Assembly (NCBI GenBank): GCA_027061865.1
Contig: JAMOVZ010000359.1
Span: forward strand, 1-7,155
Length of the DNA: 7,155 nucleotides
Origin: Desulfobacterales bacterium
Lineage (GTDB): Bacteria > Desulfobacterota > DSM-4660 > Desulfatiglandales > Desulfatiglandaceae
Direction: 5' to 3'
Within the stretch, counting starts at the first letter, position 1. Each line of letters starts with the position of its first letter. Position numbers and translations under genes: made by a program. The notes under the pieces are model-generated. The model was not told where the DNA came from and made no database searches. It saw only the letters and a program-made list of their open reading frames with translations. This document shows positions 1 through 6,561 of this stretch, in pieces.

Positions 1-851
1 CCAGATCAATCAGGGTCAAGTCCACGGATAAATTCGGGGAGCGTTTCTATAGGATTGCAAGGGAGATGGAACGGGCGCGCCCCACTGCAGTCAACCTCAG
101 GTGGGCTGTCCAGAGGATGGAGAGGCTTGTGGAGTCAATGAAGGGCTCAAGTGTGGATTCCATTGTAGAGGCATTAAAGGCAGAATCGCAAAAAATCCTT
201 GAAGAAGATATTGAGATTAACAAGGCAATTGGCAAGGCAGGCCTCCCTCTCATTCCCAAAAAGGCCACCATCCTCACTCACTGCAATGCCGGCGCCCTTG
301 CAACTGGCGGCTATGGCACGGCCCTCGGGGTGATCAGGGCCGCCCACGGGGCAGGAAAAGACATCAAGGTAATAGCGGATGAGACCAGGCCTTGGCTCCA
401 GGGCTTGCGGCTTACCGCCTTTGAGCTTATGGAAGACGGGATCCCTGTGGCGGTGATTGCAGACAATGCGGCAGGGCTTTTGATGAGCCAGGGCAAGATA
501 GATCTGGTGATAACGGGTGCAGACAGGATTGCCGCAAACGGTGATGTGGCAAATAAGATCGGCACCTACCAGGTGGCCGTCCTTGCCAAGACCCACAAGA
601 TCCCCTTTTATGTGGCCGCTCCCCTCTCAACCATAGATCCATTGACCAAGTCTGGAGACCTGATCCCCATAGAGGAGAGACCCGCGCGCGAGATCCTAAC
701 TGTGGGGGGAAAGAGATTGGCCCCAAGCCGGATCCCTGCCCTCAACCCTGCCTTTGACATTACCCCGGCAAGATATGTCTCTGCCATTATCACGGAGGCG
801 GGCCTGATAAAGCCCCCCTATAGGAGGGCCATAAGAAGATTGGTCAGTTGA
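1..851 (+). CDS. mtnA: S-methyl-5-thioribose-1-phosphate isomerase (MtnA), 5'-truncated by window edge
   Basis: This cytoplasmic enzyme of the methionine salvage pathway converts 5-methylthioribose 1-phosphate (an aldose) to 5-methylthioribulose 1-phosphate (a ketose). The reading frame is open from position 3, upstream of the first in-frame ATG at 66, so the true start lies outside the window. The residues before 66 fit the family and run into the conserved RPTAVNLRWAV stretch. About 282 residues are visible; the family is usually near 345, so roughly 60-65 N-terminal residues are missing. Clear family blocks follow: THCNAGALATGGYGTALG, with the catalytic cysteine codon at 282-284; ADETRPWLQGLRLTAFEL; and VITGADRIAANGD, with the catalytic aspartate codon at 522-524. 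A KIGTYQVAVLAK block and APLSTID come after. The related eIF2B-type regulatory subunits lack this full set, so the isomerase call is firm. No other salvage gene is seen nearby, and the gene after it starts a separate unit. Confidence 0.96.
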   Translation, partial: RSIRVKSTDKFGERFYRIAREMERARPTAVNLRWAVQRMERLVESMKGSSVDSIVEALKAESQKILEEDIEINKAIGKAGLPLIPKKATILTHCNAGALATGGYGTALGVIRAAHGAGKDIKVIADETRPWLQGLRLTAFELMEDGIPVAVIADNAAGLLMSQGKIDLVITGADRIAANGDVANKIGTYQVAVLAKTHKIPFYVAAPLSTIDPLTKSGDLIPIEERPAREILTVGGKRLAPSRIPALNPAFDITPARYVSAIITEAGLIKPPYRRAIRRLVS

Positions 852-882
852 TGTTATTGAATGCTACAAAGTGGTCATTTCC

Positions 883-905
883 GCTCTCTTTCTAATTGGG
901 AGAGC
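883..905 (+). terminator. Possible weak terminator or attenuating hairpin after mtnA
   Basis: GCTCTC at 883-888 is the perfect reverse complement of GAGAGC at 900-905, and two more T-G wobble pairs can extend the stem inward, leaving a 7-base loop. It lies about 30 bases after the mtnA stop codon. The bases that follow (CTCTTGACTTTATT) are only partly T-rich and do not form a proper T-run, so it is at best a weak intrinsic terminator. It could be chance. Confidence 0.25.
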
Positions 906-908
906 CTC

Positions 909-938
909 TTGACTTTATTGGGAAAATTTGCTTATGCT
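909..938 (+). promoter_or_regulatory. Candidate sigma70-type promoter P1 for the ABC operon
   Basis: A -35-like TTGACT (909-914, five of six consensus bases) is followed after 18 bases by a -10-like TATGCT (933-938, four of six, with the most conserved T, A and final T kept). Transcription would start near 945 and give a leader of about 95 bases before the ATG at 1040. It sits in the only intergenic gap, just ahead of a six-gene same-strand run. Found by eye; promoter-like matches are common in AT-rich DNA. Confidence 0.4.
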
Positions 939-964
939 TTTTGGCCGCTTTGGACGATTTTTAC

Positions 965-994
965 TTGCAAGGCAAAGTTTCGGCACTTTATAAA
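965..994 (+). promoter_or_regulatory. Candidate sigma70-type promoter P2 for the ABC operon
   Basis: TTGCAA (965-970, four of six consensus bases) and TATAAA (989-994, five of six) are separated by 18 bases. Transcription would start near 1001, leaving a leader of roughly 40 bases before the ABC ATPase gene. It has a better -10 but a poorer -35 than P1. Either or both could be used, and the sequence alone does not decide. Confidence 0.35.
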
Positions 995-1039
995 ACGAGC
1001 CTTTGGAAAAATAAGTTGTGATCTCTTGAGGGCGCGGAA

Positions 1040-1996
1040 ATGATAGAGGTAAAGGGGCTCACAAAATACTTCGGTCCTGTGACTGCGGTCAATGACATAT
1101 CCTTTGTGGTGGACAAGGGAGAGATCCTGGGCTTCTTGGGCCCAAACGGGGCTGGCAAGTCCACCACCATGAGGATGATTACCGGCTACCTGACCCCCAG
1201 TGAAGGCACCGCCCTGATTGGTGGAAAGGATATAGTGAGCCGGGGGCTGGAGGCCCGGCAAAGCATTGGCTACCTGCCTGAAAATGCCCCTGTCTATCCT
1301 GACATGACCGTGCTTGGGTTCTTGAACTTTTGTGCCGAGATCAGGGGATTTTCTGGCAAGGACAAGCACCACAGGGTTGAGGAGATCATTGAGAGGTGCT
1401 TTCTCAGTGAGGTGCGCCAACAGAGTATTGACACCCTTTCAAAGGGCTTCAAACAAAGGGTCTGTTTTGCCCAAGCAATCCTGCATGACCCCCCATACCT
1501 GATAATGGATGAACCCACAGATGGTCTCGATCCCAACCAAAAGCACGAGGTGCGCACCATGATCCTTGAGATGGCAAAGGAGAAGGCCATGATCATTTCC
1601 ACCCACATCCTTGAAGAGGTGGAGGCGGTGTGCACAAGGGCCATCATAATAGCAGAAGGGCGGATCGTGGCAGATGACACTCCAAAAAATTTAAAAGGAA
1701 TGTCAAGGCTTCACAATACCTTAAGCTTGGACCTGGAGGCAAAGGAAGGGGTGGATTTCCAAAAGGAATTGTCCACCTTTTCTTGGATAAGGGAGGTGGA
1801 GGCCCTTGGAGCCAGAGGTGGTGATGAGGCGGTCTTGAGGCTTCGGATTCGTACCGGCAACCCGCCCTGGGACCCTGAAAGGGAGCTATGGCGGTTTTGC
1901 TGCCAAAAAGGGTGGACTGTGGTCTCGCTTTTCAGAGAAGAGGGAAGGCTCGACGAGGTTTTTAGGATGATCACTGCACCCGACAGGGGGAATTGA
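1040..1996 (+). CDS. GldA-like ABC transporter ATP-binding protein
   Basis: This is the cytoplasmic ATPase that would power the permease encoded next, as in Gld-type and other ABC-2 systems. Nucleotide-binding landmarks in the 318 residues are: Walker A GPNGAGKST at 34-42; the Q-loop region GYLPEN at 77-82, with glutamate in the usual glutamine position as in many GldA-like ATPases; signature LSKGFKQR at 133-140; Walker B LIMDEP at 154-159; D-loop DGLDP at 161-165; and H-loop His189 in STHILEEVE. About 95 residues after the H-loop region form a C-terminal extension, typical of ABC-2 ATPases and probably regulatory. The ATG is preceded by GAGGG at 1028-1032, seven bases upstream. It is the first gene of the operon and ends 15 bases before the permease. 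NosF-type or generic ABC-2 ATPases are close relatives; the GldF/GldG-like neighbours decide the call. Its substrate is unknown. Confidence 0.93.
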   Translation: MIEVKGLTKYFGPVTAVNDISFVVDKGEILGFLGPNGAGKSTTMRMITGYLTPSEGTALIGGKDIVSRGLEARQSIGYLPENAPVYPDMTVLGFLNFCAEIRGFSGKDKHHRVEEIIERCFLSEVRQQSIDTLSKGFKQRVCFAQAILHDPPYLIMDEPTDGLDPNQKHEVRTMILEMAKEKAMIISTHILEEVEAVCTRAIIIAEGRIVADDTPKNLKGMSRLHNTLSLDLEAKEGVDFQKELSTFSWIREVEALGARGGDEAVLRLRIRTGNPPWDPERELWRFCCQKGWTVVSLFREEGRLDEVFRMITAPDRGN

Positions 1997-1997
1997 A

Positions 1998-2003
1998 AGG
2001 GGG
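1998..2003 (+). promoter_or_regulatory. Ribosome binding site supporting the GTG start of the permease gene
   Basis: AGGGGG lies eight bases ahead of the GTG at 2012. The only nearby ATG (2025) is out of frame, so GTG with this Shine-Dalgarno sequence is the best start. Confidence 0.65.
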
Positions 2004-2011
2004 ACGGAGAG

Positions 2012-2752
2012 GTGTCTTTGAAACATGTAAAGGCCATTGTCAAGAAGGAGCTTTCAGGGTATTTCGGCTCACCTGTGGCCTATGTGTTTATAGTGATCTT
2101 CCTTTTGCTTTCGGGCTTTTTTACCTTTTCTGTAAGCCGGTTCTATGAGATGGGCCAGGCGGATTTGAGGGCCTTTTTTGAGTGGCTTCCATGGATATTT
2201 CTCTTCTTGGTCCCCGCGGTGGCAATGAGGCTTTGGGCAGAGGAGAGGCGCATCGGCACCCTTGAGCTACTTCTCACGCTCCCGGTCAGCATCACGGAAT
2301 TGATCCTGGGAAAGTTCCTTGCCGCATGGCTCTTTATCTGTTTTGCCCTTGCCCTGACCTTTCCGCTTGTAATCACGGTGACATACCTGGGAGACCCTGA
2401 TATGGGGCCTATCTTCTGCGGTTACTTGGGAGGGGTCTTGTTGGCCGCAGCCCTCCTCAGTGTGGGCAGCATGACTTCCTCCCTTACAAGGAACCAGGTG
2501 ATAAGCTTCATCTTGTCTGTGGTTATATGCCTGTTCTTCACCTTGGCGGGATGGCCTCCGGTTACAGAGGCCATATCAGCCTGGGCCCCTGCCTGGTTGG
2601 TGGACCTGGTGGCTGGCTTCAGTTTTGTGACTCATTTTCAAGACCTCCAACGGGGCATAATCGACCTCAGGGATCTGGTCTATTTTGCCTCTGTGGTCTT
2701 TTTCATGCTCTTTAGCACTGCTGTGGTCCTGGACAATAGAAGGAGCCTCTAA
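2012..2752 (+). CDS. GldF-like ABC-2 type permease
   Basis: This integral membrane subunit would form the channel part of an ABC-2 transporter with the ATPase upstream. Translation gives 246 residues from a GTG start. The amphipathic N-terminus (KAIVKKELSGYFGSPVAYV, 8-25) is the family's usual entry into the first membrane segment. About six hydrophobic segments can be seen, near 22-41, 58-76, 97-124, 134-153, 163-180 and 222-240. The loop MRLWAEERRIGTLELLLTLP (72-91) is a hallmark of GldF/NosY-like permeases, and HFQDLQRGIIDLRDLVYF (208-225) is the conserved block before the last segment. Length and motif order fit a full subunit, probably working as a homodimer. The stop is followed after 17 bases by the GldG-like gene. 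It carries no visible specificity signature for the transported molecule. Confidence 0.9.
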   Translation: MSLKHVKAIVKKELSGYFGSPVAYVFIVIFLLLSGFFTFSVSRFYEMGQADLRAFFEWLPWIFLFLVPAVAMRLWAEERRIGTLELLLTLPVSITELILGKFLAAWLFICFALALTFPLVITVTYLGDPDMGPIFCGYLGGVLLAAALLSVGSMTSSLTRNQVISFILSVVICLFFTLAGWPPVTEAISAWAPAWLVDLVAGFSFVTHFQDLQRGIIDLRDLVYFASVVFFMLFSTAVVLDNRRSL

Positions 2753-2769
2753 GGGAGGGCGAGCTTGAG

Positions 2770-4632
2770 ATGAAAAAAAAGAAGGGCCGACGGGAGACAA
2801 AAAGGTTACTGCTTTCGGCTGCGGGCCTGTGTATCCTGTTTCTGCTGTTGGTCATGGTAAATATTATCCTCTCTTTTGCTTCATTCAGGTTGGATACCAC
2901 TGAGGAGAAGCTTTTTTCCCTCTCAGAGGGCAGCAAAAAGATTCTCAAAGGGCTAAAGCACCCGGTTGAAATCCAGTTCTATTTCAGCTCCTCGCGCAAG
3001 GTCACTCCACCGGATCTCAGGCTTTTTGCAAGGAGGGTTCGGGAGTTTCTTGAGGAATACGAACACTGGAGCAATGGAAAGGTGAAGGTTTCGGTCTACG
3101 ATCCAAAACCTGACTCTGACCAGGAAGAGTGGGCCCAAAAATATGGGCTCCGGCCGATTCGGGCAAGGGGGGAGGCCATCTATTGCGGGCTGGTCTTCAC
3201 CTGCCTGGACCAGCAAGACAAGATTCCTTTCCTAGACCCTGGCAGGGAAGAACTACTGGAATACGATATCACCAGGATCATAAAGAGGATTGAGGCCCCA
3301 AGGCGAAAAGTGATAGGCATTCTGACCCCCCTTAATGTATTTGGCGCGGCATCGGGGATTATGAGGGGCCCGTGGCTCTTTGTAACAGAGCTCAACAAGA
3401 GCTATGAGGTTCGCCAAATCCCTGTGGGCGCCGAAAAGCTTAACCCTGACCTGGACCTGCTTGTGGTGATCCACCCGAAAAACTTAAATCAACAGCTCCA
3501 GTATGCCATCGACCAGTTTGTGCTCTCTGGCAAAAACGCTGTCTTCTTTGTGGACCCATTCTGTGTGACCGACACACAGGGGGGCAGGTTTGTAAGCCCT
3601 TCTGGCTCCTCGATCCCAAACCTGTTTAGGCAGTGGGGGGTTTCCATGGACAAGACAAAGGTGGTGGCAGACTTGGATCACCCAACGGCCTTGAGGGGAA
3701 GGGATGGAAGAGTTGAGAGAAATCCGGTATGGATCAATGCAACCGAAGAGCTTTTTATAAAAGATTCGGTATTAGTGGCAGGCCTTGAGCGGATGCTCTT
3801 CCCCGCCCCCGGTGCGGTGAAAAAGCTGCCTGACAGCCCTTATCGGTTCACACCCCTAGTGAGGGCAGGAGAAAACTCAGCCCTTCTTGACACCTTCAGG
3901 GCCCAATTCGGGCCCTCCTCCATACGCAGGGATTTCAAAAAGGCAGAAGAGCCCCTTTATTTGGCAGCCTTGGTGCAAGGCAGATTCAAGAGTGCGTTTC
4001 CATCCGGGCCCCCCGCGTCAAAAGAAAAGAAAAAGGAAGATAAGGGTTCCCAGGCAAACCACCTCAAGGAGGCTAAAGCAGAGGCAAGCGTTTTGGTGGT
4101 GGCAGACGCGGATCTGTTGGCAGATCCCTTTTATGTGCAAAAGCGAAATATAATGGGTGTCATAATCACGAGGCTGTTCAATGACAATCTCAACTTCATT
4201 GCCAACGCCTGTGAGGTCCTCACCGGCGGCCGAGAGCTTATTGAGATTCGCACCAGGGGGAGGTTTGAGCGCCCCTTCACCAAGGTCCTGGCGCTTCAGC
4301 GCAAGGCCCAAGAGAAATGGCTTGCCAAGGAGCAGGAGCTTGTGAGGCAAGTGGAGGAGACAAACCGAAAGCTGAGAGAGCTTGAACAGCAAAAGGATGC
4401 CTCCCAAAGGCTGATTATAAGCCCTGAACAAGAAAGAGAGATAGCCTTGTTCAAGGAAAAGAAGCTCAAGATCCAGAGGGAGTTGAAACAGGTAAGGAAA
4501 AATCTCCGTGCCGAGATAGATGCCTTGGGCCTCAGGCTCAAATTGATTAACATTTTTCTTATGCCACTTTGTGTGTCGCTTGCAGGGCTTGGCTTTGCCA
4601 TCTACAGGCACAGGAGGATGGGGCGGCCATGA
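2770..4632 (+). CDS. GldG-like ABC transporter auxiliary protein (ABC_transp_aux family)
   Basis: This is a membrane-anchored partner of the ABC complex with a large domain probably outside the cytoplasmic membrane. Its 620 residues start with a lysine/arginine-rich tail and one membrane segment (about 13-38). The family's typical entry motif follows at 40-60: RLDTTEEKLFSLSEGSKKIL. A long mixed alpha/beta region follows, including ILTPLNVFG and the hydrophobic strand VLVVADADLL (441-450). Between these is a lysine/glutamate-rich linker at about 417-437. Residues 512-590 are highly charged with heptad-like spacing and probably form a coiled coil, which leads into a second membrane segment at 592-612 and a basic tail (RHRR). 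This two-anchor layout with a coiled coil before the last segment is typical of bacterial GldG homologues. The start at 2770 has AGGGAGG 11 bases upstream. The stop overlaps the next gene's start (ATGA). Whether it binds a substrate or is structural is unknown. Confidence 0.88.
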   Translation: MKKKKGRRETKRLLLSAAGLCILFLLLVMVNIILSFASFRLDTTEEKLFSLSEGSKKILKGLKHPVEIQFYFSSSRKVTPPDLRLFARRVREFLEEYEHWSNGKVKVSVYDPKPDSDQEEWAQKYGLRPIRARGEAIYCGLVFTCLDQQDKIPFLDPGREELLEYDITRIIKRIEAPRRKVIGILTPLNVFGAASGIMRGPWLFVTELNKSYEVRQIPVGAEKLNPDLDLLVVIHPKNLNQQLQYAIDQFVLSGKNAVFFVDPFCVTDTQGGRFVSPSGSSIPNLFRQWGVSMDKTKVVADLDHPTALRGRDGRVERNPVWINATEELFIKDSVLVAGLERMLFPAPGAVKKLPDSPYRFTPLVRAGENSALLDTFRAQFGPSSIRRDFKKAEEPLYLAALVQGRFKSAFPSGPPASKEKKKEDKGSQANHLKEAKAEASVLVVADADLLADPFYVQKRNIMGVIITRLFNDNLNFIANACEVLTGGRELIEIRTRGRFERPFTKVLALQRKAQEKWLAKEQELVRQVEETNRKLRELEQQKDASQRLIISPEQEREIALFKEKKLKIQRELKQVRKNLRAEIDALGLRLKLINIFLMPLCVSLAGLGFAIYRHRRMGRP

Positions 4633-5729
4633 GGGCAAAGACCCTGGTAGTATTGGCGGTATTGCTTGCAGTGGTTGGCGCAGTGTGTGCCCTGGTCTTG
4701 CAGAGGGCTGGTCGGCGCAGCGGGCCGTCAGAGCCCCTTGGAAAGCTGCTTCTCCAAGGGGTTGCATGGGACAAGGTGGCCGCTGTCCAGATAACAGGCC
4801 CCAAAGGCCGGGTTCTCATGGAAAAGACTGAAACCCACTGGGGCGTAAATGAAAGAGAAGGATATCCCGCTGATCTTTCCAAGCTCCGGCGGCTATTCTC
4901 TGAGCTAAAAGAGCTCAAGATAGGGAGGAGTTTCCCTGCTTCAGAAGAGGTCTTGGGGAGGTTGAAACTTAAGCCCCCGCGTGAAGGGGATGCAAAGGAG
5001 GATGGGCGGGCCACTCAAGTGATATTAAAGAATATGGATGGACAGGTCTTGGTAAATCTCCTGCTAGGCAAGGTGTGGCAGGGGGGTGGAGATCAGGGTT
5101 TCCCTTCTGGGCGGTATGTTCGCCTTGGCACCAAGGGGCCGGTTTATTTGGTAGACAGGCACTTCCCCACCATTGAGACAGATCCTGTAGCATGGCTTGA
5201 TAAGGAAATTCTGTCTGTAAAGGAGCGCGGCATCAAAGAGATAAGGGCGTATTCCGAAGGAGGAAGGAAGCTCTTGTATTCCCTTGCAAAAAAAAGCCAG
5301 AAGGATGACTTTCTCCCTGCCGGGCCCCTTAAGGGCCGGCTGCTGGACAAGGGCAAGGTAAACAGCTTGGCCCGGGCCTTGTCAAATCTGCGCCTTGAAG
5401 ATGTGCTTCCCCTTTCGGCCAAGCCTGAATCAGTGGGCATTGATAAAGGCCGGTGGGTGGAGTACCATCTTTTTGATGGAAGGGGTTACAAGGTCTTTGT
5501 CTCCAGGGAATCCGGGGAACAAAAAGGCCCTAAAGGGAGAGAGGATTCAAAGCACTACTTGACCTTTGAAACAAAAGACAATTCTGGAAACCCTTCCACA
5601 GGTCCAAAGGCAGGCAGGCTCTTTGAGGTCTCCAAGTGGGCCCATAAGAGCTTCTTGCTGGATCCTCAACAACTTCTTCAACCCAATAAAAAGAGTGATG
5701 GGAAAGAACAGTCAGATCAAGGGCCGTAA
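4629..5729 (+). CDS. DUF4340 domain-containing membrane-anchored protein
   Basis: This protein of unknown function is typically encoded next to GldG-like proteins and is presumed to join the same envelope ABC complex. With the ATG at 4629 it has 366 residues: one N-terminal membrane segment (about 4-25), then an extracytoplasmic domain. Typical DUF4340 features are a start near WDKVAAVQI (47-55), a conserved tryptophan in HWGV (Trp71), the YPADLSKLRRLFSEL block, and a GRYVRLG...VYLVD strand pair in the middle. Cys20 lies in GAVC, but valine directly before it argues against a lipobox, so it is probably not a lipoprotein. The frame stays open upstream to a TTG at 4569. The ATG is preferred because it overlaps the previous stop (ATGA), follows AGGAGG at 4612-4617 and puts the membrane segment at the N-terminus. 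The tail is hydrophilic and lysine-rich. Its last 32 bases overlap the LarE-like gene. Confidence 0.85.
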   Translation: MRAKTLVVLAVLLAVVGAVCALVLQRAGRRSGPSEPLGKLLLQGVAWDKVAAVQITGPKGRVLMEKTETHWGVNEREGYPADLSKLRRLFSELKELKIGRSFPASEEVLGRLKLKPPREGDAKEDGRATQVILKNMDGQVLVNLLLGKVWQGGGDQGFPSGRYVRLGTKGPVYLVDRHFPTIETDPVAWLDKEILSVKERGIKEIRAYSEGGRKLLYSLAKKSQKDDFLPAGPLKGRLLDKGKVNSLARALSNLRLEDVLPLSAKPESVGIDKGRWVEYHLFDGRGYKVFVSRESGEQKGPKGREDSKHYLTFETKDNSGNPSTGPKAGRLFEVSKWAHKSFLLDPQQLLQPNKKSDGKEQSDQGP

Positions 5730-6561
5730 GGGTCTGGAGGAAAAGAAAGAGAGGCTTTTAGGGCTCTTGGGGGGAGTGGACCGGGCCTTGGTGGCCTTCT
5801 CTGGCGGGCTTGATTCAAGCCTTCTGCTGGCCATGGCAAAAGAGGCCTTGGGAGAGAGAGTAGTGGCTGCCACCGCCTCGTCTCCTATCCATCCCAAAAG
5901 GGAGCTCAATTCCGCAGCGCAGTTTTGTGTAAAGCTTGGTGTTCGGCACATAGTCTTTGAGTCAGGCGAGTTGGCCCTTGAGCGTTTCTTGGAAAATCCA
6001 CCGGATCGTTGTTACTGGTGCAAACAAGCCATGCTCACCCAGCTCAAAGAGATAGCTGAAAATGAGGCCCTAGGCCCTGTCCTCCATGGGCTAAACAGAG
6101 ATGACCTTTCCGATTACAGACCTGGAAACCGGGCCGCCCGAGAGCTCTCTGTGCGTGCACCCCTGCTTGAGGCGGGCCTTGGCAAGCGAGAGGTGCGTGC
6201 GCTTGCAAGGTCGATAGGGCTTTCAGTGTGGGATAAGCCTTCCTCCGGATGTCTTGCCACCAGGATCCCTTATGGTCAGAGGATTACACCCGGAAAGCTC
6301 GGCATGGTGGAGCAAGCAGAGGAGTTCTTGCTGGAGAGGGGATTTGGGGAGGTCCGGGTGCGGCATCATGGGGAGTTGGCAAGGGTTGAGGTGGCTCGTG
6401 ATGCCATCGCCCGACTCGTGGAGCCTGGATTCGGCCAGGAACTTGTTGGGCATTTTCGCGGATTGGGATTTATCTATGTGGCCCTTGACTTGGAAGGGTT
6501 TCAGTCTGGCAAAATGAATAGATCCATTAGCAAGGAGAGGCAAGAAATTGAGGCACAATGA
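5698..6561 (+). CDS. larE: LarE-family ATP-dependent sulfur transferase (PP-loop), three-cysteine type
   Basis: LarE-family enzymes adenylate a carboxylate and insert sulfur, best known in making the nickel-pincer nucleotide cofactor of lactate racemase. The 287-residue protein has the PP-loop SGGLDSS at 35-41, GLNRDDLSDYRPGNRAA at 131-147, APLLEAGLGKREVR at 154-167, GCLATRIPYG at 184-193, and the C-terminal blocks VRVRHHGELARVEV (219-232) and LDLEGFQSGKMN. Cys185 matches the sacrificial cysteine of Lactobacillus plantarum LarE. With Cys105 and Cys108 (RCYWCK) it makes the three-cysteine set that binds [4Fe-4S] in the Thermotoga maritima homologue. The ATG at 5698 places the PP-loop at the usual distance from the N-terminus but lacks a good ribosome binding site; GTG at 5695 is equivalent. 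Translation is probably coupled to the upstream gene through the 32-base overlap. larB, larC and larA are not in the window, so the substrate could differ from the nickel-pincer precursor. Confidence 0.9.
   Translation: MGKNSQIKGRKGLEEKKERLLGLLGGVDRALVAFSGGLDSSLLLAMAKEALGERVVAATASSPIHPKRELNSAAQFCVKLGVRHIVFESGELALERFLENPPDRCYWCKQAMLTQLKEIAENEALGPVLHGLNRDDLSDYRPGNRAARELSVRAPLLEAGLGKREVRALARSIGLSVWDKPSSGCLATRIPYGQRITPGKLGMVEQAEEFLLERGFGEVRVRHHGELARVEVARDAIARLVEPGFGQELVGHFRGLGFIYVALDLEGFQSGKMNRSISKERQEIEAQ
6533..6540 (+). promoter_or_regulatory. Ribosome binding site supporting the TTG start of the YcaO gene
   Basis: AGGAGAGG, a strong Shine-Dalgarno match, lies inside the end of the LarE-like gene with seven bases to the TTG at 6548. 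The ATG at 6558 is in another frame and stops after three codons, so this site decides the start. Confidence 0.7.

Larger units (their letters stand above)
852..1039. other. AT-rich intergenic region between mtnA and the ABC operon
   Basis: This is the only real non-coding gap in the window, and it is visibly richer in A and T than the flanking genes. It holds a short hairpin at its left end and two promoter-like hexamer pairs, listed separately. A 60-codon open frame at 861-1043 crosses it but lacks a ribosome binding site and resembles no family I know. The simplest reading is that mtnA ends its own unit here and the ABC operon starts from its own promoter. Confidence 0.7.

Noticed and set aside
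861..1043. A 60-codon ATG open frame in the intergenic gap, ending in an ATGA overlap with the ABC ATPase start
   Set aside because: No ribosome binding site, no recognisable family, AT-rich composition unlike the neighbouring genes, and it crosses both candidate promoters. The overlap with the ATPase start is probably chance.
3899..3915. Inverted repeat GGGCCC-AATTC-GGGCCC
   Set aside because: It lies inside the GldG-like coding sequence. GGGCCC is itself a palindrome, so two copies make an inverted repeat by default, and no operator role is supported.
4569..4628. A longer DUF4340 protein starting at TTG 4569
   Set aside because: It would add 20 residues that overlap the GldG membrane segment in another frame and push the signal/membrane segment inward. 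The ATG at 4629 has the better context.
4018..4767. A 249-codon open frame on the - strand opposite the GldG-like and DUF4340 genes
   Set aside because: It lies wholly antisense to two well-supported genes, crosses their junction, and its translation is low-complexity with no known motif. It is a shadow of biased codon use.
5322..5340. Palindrome-like GGGCCCCTTAAGGGCCGG, considered as a hairpin or operator
   Set aside because: It is inside the DUF4340 reading frame with no T-run and no promoter nearby. G/C-rich self-complementary runs are common in this DNA.
5566..5697. A LarE-like protein extended upstream to an ATG at 5566
   Set aside because: The added 44 residues do not resemble LarE and lie entirely over the DUF4340 coding sequence. 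The family's PP-loop distance fits the start at 5698.
1040..5729. Assignment of the ABC module to gliding motility (gldA/gldF/gldG in the strict sense)
   Set aside because: No other gliding genes are present, and homologues occur widely in non-gliding bacteria. Only 'Gld-like' is justified, so no gld symbols were given.
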